NCBI GenBank assembly: GCA_028622995.1
Contig: JAJQJQ010000011.1
Location: 4,216,001-4,280,000 of the forward strand
DNA length: 64,000 nt
Reading direction: 5' to 3'
Source of the DNA: Panagrolaimus kolymaensis
Taxonomy: Eukaryota; Nematoda; Chromadorea; Rhabditida; Panagrolaimidae
A model generated the notes under the pieces. The model was not told the origin of the DNA. It was given only the letters and a program-made list of their open reading frames with translations, and ran no database searches. Shown here piece by piece: positions 13,183 through 22,937 of this stretch. The position numbers and the translations under genes are program-made. Every line of letters begins with the position of its first letter. The first letter of the stretch is position 1.

Positions 13183-13805
13183 CTAACGATAAGTGCCATA
13201 AGGCTTGTCATGATTTCCCCAATGTTCTGGATCATCAGCGCTATCAGGTGGAATACCAAGCTCTTCATCGGTAAATTCGCTTGTATATGGCATATACCAA
13301 TGTCCCTAAAAATTTAATAACCTTTTAAAAAATTTTTCTTTTAAAAAGTCTCACAAAAATATGTCCAGAATGATAATACATATGATAGCTAAACCAAAAC
13401 CAAATGCAAGTTCCAAGAAATGTGGAAACACAACGATCAATATAAGTTGTACCGGGTGGTGGAGCGCGATAAATAAAACTAAAAAATTTATAATAATTAT
13501 TTTATGTTAATGTCATATCAACAACTATTAAAATGAAAAAAAGGTTGATAAATTCCTAAAACATACTCGGGAATTAAAACATCGCCTTTTTCTGGTGTAC
13601 CTCTATATTCCCCATCATAAGTATGAAGTTCTGGATCTTCATCATGGCCAAGTCGAGTTCCAACGGGCACATTATTAGTATTTCTTGCTTCAGCACCCGA
13701 AACCCATTTATGCCGAATACCACAAATTAAGGTTGGATTACGTTGAGCAAAAATTCGTAATTGTTTTTGAAGCGCAAGGGGATTAACAACCTTTCGAAGG
13801 AGCAT
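13183..13805 (-). CDS. NDUFB2: Mitochondrial complex I accessory subunit NDUFB2
   Basis: Three exons (13805-13567, 13478-13355, 13305-13183) give 161 residues. The N-terminus is basic and free of acidic residues for about 30 positions (MLLRKVVNPLALQKQLRIFA), as expected for a mitochondrial import signal. A single membrane-spanning segment follows (FLGTCIWFWFSYHMYYHSG), then the family signature TDEELGIPPD near the C-terminus. NDUFB2 (AGGG subunit) sits in the membrane arm of NADH:ubiquinone oxidoreductase and has a structural role. It is longer than the human precursor (about 105 residues) because of an extended N-terminal region, which fits my memory of other nematode forms. The gene is divergent from the thioredoxin gene, with about 630 bp between start codons. 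Confidence 0.9.
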
Positions 13806-14433
13806 ATTTTTTGCTGAAAATTATCTTTATGATTAAACTAAAATAAGCGGAAATAAACAAAAAAGTTTTTTAAAAAGAACATATCAGTCGCAAAATTTTT
13901 TTATAACTATCAACAAAAAAACAATCAAGCACATTCTTTAAAATATTTCCATTCAAGAACCTTAAAGTTCCATCGCGTGCTCCTTTTATTAAAATTAAAA
14001 AATGAAGTGGAAATGCTTTTTTAATATTACCGTATTACATACATACTACCATATGGCAATTATTGTAAGTAATTTTTTAAAGAACTTCTATTATTTTTCT
14101 ATGTTAATGTTAATTAATGTCATACAAAGTACACCACTTAAATAAAATTGTTTATTTTAGTTTCTCTCACCAAATAAACTGCATAATTTGGCTTCAATAT
14201 TTTTTCTCACAAAATCTCCAAATTAAGGCATTTGTAATAAGACTGTCGTTTCCTTGGGAACTAAATTCTTTACCGCTTTTTTAAATCTAATAATAAAATT
14301 GAGAGAAATAAGAAAAATTTTAGTAGTAAAATTGGAAATAGAAACTTAGCAAACAAAAAATCTTGGTTGCTGCTGCTTGCTTTTTTTGTTTGAAAAGCTT
14401 CTTCCATTAGACAATTTTGGTTAAAAACTAAAA
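13806..14433. other. Divergent promoter region, NDUFB2 / thioredoxin
   Basis: About 630 bp lie between two divergently transcribed start codons and must contain both promoters. The DNA is AT-rich with no open frame of interest and no RNA gene that I recognise. Confidence 0.5.
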
Positions 14434-14909
14434 ATGCCAGTTTTGGAATTTGCGTTAAAAGTAAGTTTAATCTATCTATTTTTAATAAATGAATCAATGC
14501 AAGCAATTTTAGGATGAATTTGATGCGGCCGTTAAAGCAGCGGGTAATAAACTTGTTGTCGTTGATTTCTTCGCAACCTGGTGTGGCCCGTGCAAGGTAA
14601 GCTTCGAATTCATTTTATAATAATTGCAACTTAATCTTTGGGTTTTAGATCATGGGTCCTAAATTTCATGTAAGTTAATGATTTAAAAGTTTCGCGCTTC
14701 ATGCGAAATAAAATTTGCAGAAAATGTCCGATGAATTTCCAAATGTTGTTTTTATTAAAGTTGATGTTGATGAAGGAGAAGAAATTGTTGGAAGCTTTGA
14801 AGTTCGAGTAATGCCTACTTTTGTCTTTATTAAAAACGGAGAAACCATTCACACATTCGAAGGAAACAACCCTGATGGCCTTAAAGAAGCCATTCAACAG
14901 CGAGCTTAA
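14434..14909 (+). CDS. Thioredoxin
   Basis: Four exons (14434-14460, 14513-14596, 14649-14669, 14721-14909) encode 106 residues, the normal cytosolic thioredoxin length. The active site WCGPCK is followed by the cis-proline block [11 protein letters not shown], and FIKVDVDE marks the central strand. The protein reduces disulfides in client proteins using electrons from thioredoxin reductase. The third exon is a 21-nt micro-exon encoding only IMGPKFH, directly after the active site, bounded by introns of about 50 nt. No signal peptide is visible, so cytosolic or nuclear. It converges on NPL4, the stop codons being about 190 bp apart, and a polyadenylation-type AATAAA occurs near 14978. Confidence 0.95.
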
Positions 14910-15099
14910 ATATACATCATTCTTCTTACGCAACTTTTAAAAATAATCCGATGTTTATTTATAAATCTTTAAAGCAATAATAAAATGAAAAAATAATATT
15001 ACGTTTATTGAATAAATTACAAGAAAATTTTCACCGATGCAACGTTAAACACCTTTTCAAGATTAAATAATGAAAAAACAAATATGATTACAGTTTTTT

Positions 15100-16969
15100 T
15101 TAATTTGCAGGAAGGCCACACATTTCACAGTCTGCTCGAGGTTCGGTATTTTCAAAAGTACAATGAGTGCAAGACCAATGAACGCTTGCTGGAGCATTTC
15201 CAGGTTGACCATGTCCTTCTGAAAAAATATTTTATGATTGATAATAAAGAAAGATGAAAAACTTACGATGAGATTGTTCTTGTAAGATGTTCACAAATTG
15301 AGCCCAAGTAAAGCTATTTTCAAGCCATTCAGCAGCTTTAACACGATCACGAGCAGCAATATGCTTCACAAGTTCAAATATTTCCTCTTTTGGAAACTTT
15401 AAAAGATCATTTGTTAAAAGATAAACCAAAAAGTGGAAATTAGAAGCAAGATCAATAAATTGGTTTGATGAAAATGCATTAACGTATTCCATAACACGAG
15501 AAACACTCTAAAACACAGAAAGATATTACTTTAACGAATAGAAAAATCTTACTTGAACTTGACCAATCATTGAACGATTTTCAATTGGAAATCCAGCGGG
15601 AGAAATATGAAAAGTTTCACATGGATCTTTCGGCATACCAGTTGGAACATCAATAAGCAAGTATTCGACAGGCATGGGTCGTCCATCACGTCGTACTTCA
15701 GCACCATATTCATTCTTTTCCTAAAAAATAACATAAATGATAAATCGTTTAAAGAAAAATAAAATTACCGTAAATTGAACATCTGTAATGTAATGTGTTT
15801 CGCTTAAAGGTTTATCACGAACGTAAGCCAATTCCTTATAATCTGTAGGAACAAGGATATCAGCTTCAACCATAGAAGTGCATTGATTAGATACTTGATA
15901 ACCAGTAAAATTAATATGATTTGTTTTATCACCAGATGCAACTACAGTAACAAATTTGGATCCAAAATATCCATCTGAACAGTACTTTGTGTAATTTTTG
16001 TACTTGGATTGAAAAGCACCAGCAGTAATACATTCAGCAGCTGACAATAGAAATGATTCCTAAAAACTAAATGTTTTTAAAACCAAAGAAAGTAAAAGCT
16101 TACCCCATGACGAGTACAATGCACCGTTCCTGCCGAGTTATCAGCAGACCAAAGATCGGTAAAAATCCAACCCACTCGTTTCAAATCTAAAGCGCGACAA
16201 AGCTCGTCAACAGCTTCTTCATTTGGATCATTCTCAAAGCTAACGCTGTTTTCAGTGCACTTTTGAGGTGGTTCATAAATAGCAACAACATTTGCTTTAA
16301 CGCCCAATGGAACTTCATGAAAAGGTTCATATCGACCAATAAGATAGCCGACACGTTGAAATGAGCTGCCACGCCAAAAATCAAGGAAGCGGTTTACAAT
16401 GTGTTCATTTTCAATCGTAAGATTATCAACATGACGAAAGCGCTAAAATAATAATACATAGTTATGAAAAAAAAAATTGAAAGACTTACTTGTCTATTCA
16501 AAGTTAAAACAGGAGGACGACATTTGGTACAAATACCTTTAGGATAAGGTCGATGAGTTCCACTGCAATTGAGATTGATCTTTAAGTCCACATTTTCCAA
16601 GGGTTGAACATTTCGAGTTCCTCTTCCATGAAGGTCAGTAAGCTTTCGAACATAAGCATGAAAAGACATGTGCTTGATATCCTTCTTCTTAAGGTATTCT
16701 TCATCATATGGCTAAAAAGAAAATAATAAGTAAAAGCAAAGAAAATGTATGTATGTTATGAGCTTACATCCAATGGAAGACAGTTAGTACATTTTTGATG
16801 AGCACTGTGGTGACATAATTGAGGATCACGTTCTTGAATAATTTTGCCTTCTTGTTGCTCAAGATAATCATCAACTTCATCGGTATTTCTCTAAAAAAAA
16901 GCAAAGCGAATTTAAGAGGTAGGTAAAATCCAAATCAAAACTAACCTGATTTGAGCCTTGAACAACCAT
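15100..16969 (-). CDS. npl-4: NPL4, ubiquitin-binding cofactor of the p97/VCP (CDC-48) segregase
   Basis: Eight exons (16969-16946, 16890-16768, 16711-16490, 16442-16104, 16059-15769, 15720-15553, 15507-15267, 15218-15100) give 508 residues. After eight N-terminal residues comes the NPL4 zinc-finger region ([40 protein letters not shown]). The catalytically dead MPN-like domain follows ([27 protein letters not shown]-like [17 protein letters not shown]), and the protein ends in an NZF ubiquitin-binding finger (W..C..C..........C..C). With UFD1 it recruits ubiquitylated substrates to p97 for unfolding in ER-associated degradation and replisome disassembly. The N-terminal ubiquitin-like domain of human NPL4 is not visible, unless an upstream exon was missed. 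The gene is divergent from the NUDT9 gene, about 310 bp away. Confidence 0.95.
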
Positions 16970-17280
16970 TTTTTCTTCAATTGAGCTTTACTTTTATGAC
17001 AATTAATTATCTTTTTGCTGAAATAGCAAAGAAAAAGGTATTCACAAAAAAATATTGAAACAATAAAGAAAACGATGACAATGGCTAACGAATGTTCGAA
17101 TCGGCAAAGTTCCATTCTTTTCAAAATCTTTGTCATTGAAGGACAAAAAAAAACCCAACGTGAGAGAGCGGATGTTTACGTTTTGAGAAAAAAAAGCAAC
17201 CAAAAAATTTCTTTGAAGCAACAGCAAATTTTTTGCAAACGTAAAAATTAAGAATATTTTGGATGAAAAAAGCATCAAAC

Positions 17281-18209
17281 ATGGCATCACAACTTCATAA
17301 AACCTGTAGAAATACTTGTAAGTTTGGTCACTTTTAGTTAGCATTTCTTTAACCGTAAAATTTTTAGCAAAACCTTACATGAATACCACCATCTTCCGCT
17401 GCACTGTTCCAGATGAAAAAGTTCCATGGGATGTTCAATGGAATGAATATCAACCATATGAATACAATTCAGAAAAACTCAAAGGAAAAGTATGGGCTGA
17501 TAATGATGATTTGAAAAGTATCAAATTTAATCAAATTGATGGAAAACTCAATCGAAAGTCACATATGGGGTAAAAAAAACAAAACATTGTTACTGAATGA
17601 ATTTCTAACGAATCTTTTTTAGTGACTACAAAATTGGTGATTTTGATGCTCCATTGAATCCCAAAGGTCGAACTGGTCTTCGAGGACGTGGTGTTTTGGG
17701 ACGATGGGGTCCAAATCACGCAACTGATACACTTGTTTCAAGATTTAATGAAGAAGGAAAGCTTGAATATGTTGCTATTGAACGTTCAGATACAAATCAA
17801 TGGGCACTACCTGGTGGTATGATAGATGCTGGTGAAGAACCTATTGATGCTGCCAAGCGCGAGTTTACCGAAGAAGCTTTGAACAATGTATCAGTTAATG
17901 AAATAGGACAATTATGGAAAAAGGGTGTTGTTCTTTACAAAGGCTACGTTGATGACCATCGTAATACTGATAATTCATGGATGGAAACCGTTGTTTTCAA
18001 CTTTCATGATACCGAAGGAATTATGGAAAAATGCAAACTCAAAGTAAGATACAATAATATTTCATTTGATACCATAAAAAATAATATTTTAGGCTGGGGA
18101 TGACGCAAAAAATGTAAAATGGGTAAACGTTGATGATGATGTTCCTCTCTATGCTTCGCATTCTTATTTCATCGAACTTTTGGCTAAACACCATAATTAT
18201 AATAAATAA
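17281..18209 (+). CDS. NUDT9: NUDT9-type ADP-ribose pyrophosphatase (Nudix hydrolase)
   Basis: Four exons (17281-17317, 17368-17569, 17623-18043, 18093-18209) give 258 residues. The Nudix box [20 protein letters not shown] matches GX5EX7REUXEE, with the catalytic REF-EE residues present; as in NUDT9, the final Gly of the consensus is replaced (EEALNN). The family blocks [20 protein letters not shown] and QWALPGGM are intact. The enzyme hydrolyses ADP-ribose to AMP and ribose 5-phosphate. It stands alone, not fused to a TRPM channel. I started at 17281 because exon 1 then joins in phase; an internal Met at 17379 is possible. No clear mitochondrial presequence is seen. C. elegans ndx-6 is the expected orthologue. 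Confidence 0.93.
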
Positions 18210-18569
18210 AAAGGCTGTTGTCTTTCTTGTGTATTACTTTTCTATGTTATTGTTTTGTATAATTTTTTATTTATAATAAATAAGTTTTTGTTAAACAAAT
18301 TGAAGTAACAGCACATCTCTCTTATCCTTTCACGTAATTAGTACAAAACAATGATGGTATTTTTCGATCATTTGAATTTGACTTACGTCTCAACACGAAT
18401 AGGATTCTTTTTTCTCTCGCTGCACCTTACATTTTTGCATGTGGATTCATTTTGTATTTAACAATTTTTTTCAGCTGTTGCATTTTTTTTGTTGATTGAA
18501 TCAAATCATCCTTTCTTCTTTGATCAACTAAATTCATTCTTTCTTCATCTTTCCATCAATTTGATCATC
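18210..18569. other. Spacer between the NUDT9 and SR-protein genes
   Basis: This holds the NUDT9 3' UTR (AATAAATAAG near 18276) and the SR-protein 5' flank. A polypyrimidine-rich acceptor (TTTTTTTCAG at about 18472) could be a trans-splice or 5' UTR splice site. Nothing coding is seen. Confidence 0.4.
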
Positions 18570-19811
18570 ATGTCTTATCGGGATCACGATGATCGAGATC
18601 GAAGCAATCGTGATCGAAGCAATCGTGATCGAAGCAATCGTGATCGTGGTGATCGAGAACGTGGTGATCGCCATCCTCCATCAGTAGAAGGTTTACACAG
18701 TCTCAAAGTATGTCATTTCCATTTTAACTTCCATTTAACACTAAAATATTCATTTTTAGGTTGATAATATCTCATATCATGTAACTCCAAATGACTTGAA
18801 GGATTGGTTTAGACCATTTGGCAAAATTGGCGATGTTTATATTCCACGCGATGCTAATTCAAGACGTAAGTTGCATTTCTTTGATTGATTTATAACTAAA
18901 AATTGTTTTTTAGAATCACGTGGATTTGGCTTCGTTCGCTTCTACAACAGAAAAGATGCTGATTCCGCCATCGACAAAATGCATGGAAAAGTTGTTGATG
19001 GTAGAAACCTAGGTGTGGATTACGCCAAATATGATCGACCAATTGAAAAACATGGTTATGATCCGCAATATGCTCGTCGTAACATTCCCGATTCTCGCGG
19101 CCGATATGTTCGTGATCGAGAATATGATCGTCGAAGGTCGGTTTTCTTTTATTTTTGCTTGCTTATGACTAAGATAATTTTGGGTTTCATTGACTAAAAG
19201 TTTATCTAATGTAAACATTTTAAAGCTTCATGCTCTTGCTTGCTGCTGGTTATTGAATGTGTAGTTTTTATTTCAATATTTCCAAGACGCAAAATAAGTG
19301 GGGCAAAAATATACCTATAGTAGCCGTCATTTTTGATAATAGTATTCTTTAATAGCTGTTGGTTAGCAGGTTTTGAGCTGTTAACTGTAGGTTAGGAACC
19401 TTGTTCTCATTAGGTATAAAAAGTTAGTCAATTAAAGTGTTTTAAATAACTTTACTGTACTTTTTTTTGAACGTTGTTACTATAATTAAACCTTTTTTCA
19501 GAAGTCGAAGCCGCTCGCCAAGAAACAGAATTCCAGTTCGAAGAAGATCTCGCTCTCGAACTGCATCACCATCAAATCGCTCCCGAAGTCCTATCAGACG
19601 CTCTCAAAGTCGTTCTCGAAGTCCAATCAAGCGTTCTCAAAGTCCAGCCAGGCGTTCTCGGTCTCAAAGTCCAATCAAGCGATCTCGTAGCCCAATCAAA
19701 CGTTCTCAAAGTCCAGCAAGACGTTCTCGTTCTCGAAGTCCAATCAAAAGTTCTCGCAGTCCAATCAAGCCTTATCGTAGCCGAATCAGACGATCAAGAT
19801 CACGTTCATAA
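18570..19811 (+). CDS. rsp-4: SRSF2/SC35-type serine-arginine splicing factor
   Basis: Four exons (18570-18707, 18760-18865, 18914-19136, 19502-19811) give 258 residues. An N-terminal D/R-rich tail (RDRSN repeats) precedes one RRM with RNP2 (LKVDNI) and RNP1 (RGFGFVRF); the linker block GDVYIPRD is characteristic of SRSF2. The C-terminal 100 residues are a degenerate RS domain built from RSRSPIKR, RSQSPARR and similar units ending RRSRSRS. SR proteins bind exonic enhancers and recruit U1 and U2 components in the nucleus; the RS domain is phosphorylated by SRPK and CLK kinases. The last intron, exactly between RRM and RS domain, is 365 bp against about 50 for the others and contains a possible poison cassette (see separate entry). 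Confidence 0.93.
18597..18641 (+). repeat. Three perfect 15-bp tandem repeats inside the SR-protein gene
   Basis: The unit GATCGAAGCAATCGT occurs three times head to tail (18597-18611, 18612-18626, 18627-18641) and encodes DRSNR three times. It is followed by diverged copies (GATCGTGGTGATCGA and relatives). In-frame repeats of this size can expand or contract without breaking the frame. Confidence 0.95.
19321..19386 (+). other. Possible poison cassette exon in the SR-protein last intron
   Basis: Within the 365-bp last intron an acceptor-like CCTATAG ends at 19320 and a donor-like GTAGGT begins at 19387, bounding 66 nt. The segment opens with the codon TAG and holds further stops, so inclusion would truncate the protein before the RS domain. 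SR-protein genes commonly autoregulate through such cassettes. This is inference from splice-like motifs alone. Confidence 0.3.
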
Positions 19812-20424
19812 TCAAAGCAAGAAAAAGAAATCTCAACTGATTCAACGAAAAAAAGAAGTGTTTTGATAATTCATTCGTTGTTTTTTGTTTATAAAAAACC
19901 ATTGTATTCGGTTTTGATTTCTTTTATTTCCGTTATTTATTATTTATATGTTGTACCCGCGTTTCTTTACTTTATTCATATTTATTTTTGTTGCTTCTAT
20001 GAATAAAATATTTTAACTGAAAAAATGTCTGCGATCTCAGTAGAAATGTTATTTACATCTAATCTTATACCTTTAGTTGTTTTGGACTTTTCACCAAAGT
20101 TGTATGATGATGACACGTCGCGACTAAATTGCAGCCGTCGTCGACTGACTAGTTTTTTATATTTCAAAAAATCCAATGTGTTCTTTTTTTCGCTTTCAAA
20201 TAGACCAATAATACTTTGCGCAGTTTATTTGGATTTAAAAGAGTCTCATAAATTTCCATTGTTCAATAATAAAATAAACGCCTTCAGGAATTATCGATTG
20301 CTTTGTTTAACGGTTTTTATCATTTTTCATTGCTTTTTCATTTATTTTTTTGTCTACGTGGCGATTCGATTTCATTGATTTATTTCATCAACATTTATAA
20401 ATTATCCTTTTTTCAGCATCAACA
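19812..20424. other. Spacer between the SR-protein and ArfGAP genes
   Basis: The SR-protein 3' UTR lies here, with AATAAAATA near 20001 as a likely polyadenylation signal. The open frame at 20025-20378 has no domain character. A strong acceptor, CCTTTTTTCAG ending at 20416, sits 8 nt before the ArfGAP start codon, which is the spacing expected for a spliced-leader trans-splice site. Confidence 0.45.
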
Positions 20425-22221
20425 ATGAGTGAAGAGAAACCATCAAAATCCGACTTGGATACAGTTTTCCGAAAGCTGAGATCTTTACCGGCGAATAAAT
20501 TGTGCTTTGATTGTGGTGCAAGAAATCCTACCTGGAGCTCAGTAACTTATGGAGTCTTTATTTGTATTGATTGTTCTGCAACTCACCGAAACTTGGGTGT
20601 TCATATTACATTTGTTCGTTCAACCAATTTGGATACAAACTGGACATGGCAGCAACTTCGTGGAATGCAAGTTGGTGGAAATGCTAATGCTGTAAGAGTT
20701 TTTCTTTGATTAATATATATGTGAATGATTCAATTTTTAGAATCATTTTTTCAAACAACATGGATGTACTACGAATGATGCTCAACAAAAATATAAATGT
20801 CGTGCAGCTGCCCTTTATAAGGTTAGTTTTAACACCACCTCTTATTTATATCTTTTTTTACTTTAACATTTTAAGGACCGTCTCTCACAACTTGCTCAAC
20901 AAGCAATGCGATTGCATGGTACAAAGCTCATGATTGATACATCAAGTGAAGTTCCTGCCTCTCCTGAACCAGATAATGAAGACGATTTCTTTTCTCAAGA
21001 TTTTAAAACTCCTGTTCCTCATCAACCAACTCCAACACCTCAACCAGCTGCTGTTCCTACTTCAGATGATGCTTTATTTGGACCAAGTGTTGATCATCTT
21101 CATGATGAAGATGATACAAAGCATACCATCGCAAAAAAACCTGTAAAGAAGATTACGCTTGGAGGAAAGAAGGGACTTGGAGCTCAAAAAATCAAGACTA
21201 ATTTTACTGAAATTGAACAAAAAGCTAATAACTTTGATAAGGAACGAGAGAATTTTGCTAAACTTTCTATGAACGAAGAAGAACCTGCCGTCGGTGAAGC
21301 GCCAAAACTTGCAAACAAATTCCTTATGCAAGAAGTGCAAAAACAAGAACAAGCAAAAGAAAAATTAAAAGCTGCTTCTAAAGATCCTTCAAAAGCTGAC
21401 ATTGTTGATAGACTTGGAATTGGTGGGCTTGGACGTTCTACAATTAGTCATTCAGTTGGAATGCGAACTATTCAACAGGAAGGTGTCCCTATTAAAGGCA
21501 AAAAAGATTATGGAAAGAAAACAGAAGATGATTGGGAAATTGTTGATGAGCGGTAAGATTTATTATTTCATGAATATGTTACCTTAGCATCATTTTAGAT
21601 CAAGCAAAAACGATAATGATACTGATGATTTGTTTTCTTCAAGGAGCAAGAACCTTGACAATGACACTTTTTTCGATGCTTATAGTGAACCAGCTCCAAA
21701 GTAGTTATTATTATTAATATTCTCTTTACAATTACTTTACTTTCACTTTTTAGGAAAACTACAACTTATGGTAAATCTTCAGCTGGTTATGCTTCCAATT
21801 CATCAACTCCCGCTGGAAGTGAAGATACTTTAAGAAAATTCAATAATGCTAAAGCAATTTCATCGGATCAATTTTTTGGAAATGAAGCTGGCGCTGATTA
21901 TGAATCTCGTTCAACTTTACAAAAATTTGAAGGTTCAACTGGTATTGGTTCTGCTGATCTTTTTGGTGGTGGACAAAATCAACAACGTTCAAATTATTCA
22001 TCTTATACTGATCATGTACCTGAAATGTCCGATATCAAAGATAGTGTTAGACATGGAGTTTCAAAAGTAGCTGATAAAATATCAAATCTTTCAAGCTCCG
22101 TTAGTTCATATTTATCGGTAAGTTAATGAACCACATCTTTTTTTAAAAATAATCGCTAAAACTATTTTTGTATTCAATAGTTTTCCATCATAATTTTTAG
22201 CGTAACCCCGCAAGAACCTAG
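20425..22221 (+). CDS. ArfGAP2/3-type GTPase-activating protein for ARF1 (COPI coat)
   Basis: Six exons (20425-20691, 20741-20821, 20876-21552, 21599-21700, 21754-22117, 22201-22221) give 503 residues, near the ArfGAP2/3 size. The N-terminal GAP domain has the zinc finger [11 protein letters not shown]...CIDC and the arginine-finger block [11 protein letters not shown], then [13 protein letters not shown]. The middle contains the basic [15 protein letters not shown] stretch typical of ArfGAP2/3, and the C-terminus has [20 protein letters not shown], the conserved amphipathic region. The enzyme stimulates GTP hydrolysis on ARF1 at the Golgi during COPI vesicle formation. Exon 3 uses an unusual TTTTAAG acceptor. 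The last 6-codon exon (RNPART) is the least certain part of the model. Confidence 0.93.
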
Positions 22222-22937
22222 TCTGCAATAATATAATTCAGAATATTCACTGAATTTGAAGTTATAAAAAAGGTTATTACAAAAATTATTTTTACTTTTT
22301 CTTTCTTTTCGGCACTTCTTTTTGTTTTGGTTGACATGTTAGCAATAAAAAAGTGTGTTTTTTCGTCACACACATGCCTTATTACTGTATCACTTTTTCT
22401 TTTGTTTACATGTATTCTACGGTGATTGGTACATTTAATTTAAGCTTTTTGTTATTATTTTCTAAGTTTTATATTGCCTTACTTTTTACTTTGCGCTTTC
22501 TTTTTTTGTTTTTTAATTTTTCAGTGTTTTTTCTAAAACTAATTATTTGTTTTTTAGGATCGTTATTAAACATTCATCTCTCATGTTTCTTCTTCTGCTT
22601 CAATGTTCGTCAATAATCCTGTTTTATTTTTCTTCAATTTTCCCTGAGAATGGTTATTGTCGCTGATTTTTCTGTGATATATGTTTGTCTTATTTTGTGG
22701 ATAATGAATTCATCTTTCCATGGTGCACTGTTTTGCTATAATTTTTATCTATTTATATTTCCTTTGATTTCTAATACATACTTTTTGAAAAGTAATTTAT
22801 TGTAATTTGCTAGTAATATTTACAAAATAAAGAGATTTTTAAATGCTTGTTTTGAAACCGATTAAAAACATTTTTTGAACTGAAAATATAAAACCCGTAA
22901 AATACGACTGATTTGGTTTTTGTTTTTTAGCGTTGTC
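22222..22937. other. Convergent 3' region, ArfGAP / GPCR
   Basis: T-rich sequence between two convergent genes, with AATAAAGAG near 22827 as a likely ArfGAP-side polyadenylation signal. The frame at 22353-22616 is phenylalanine-rich and looks non-coding. Confidence 0.5.

Noticed and set aside
17090..17110. GTTCGAATCGG resembling a tRNA B-box
   Set aside because: No A-box, acceptor stem or cloverleaf could be built around it.
20025..20378. 117-codon open frame between the SR-protein and ArfGAP genes
   Set aside because: It lies in 3' UTR-like sequence, lacks domain character and ends before the ArfGAP acceptor.
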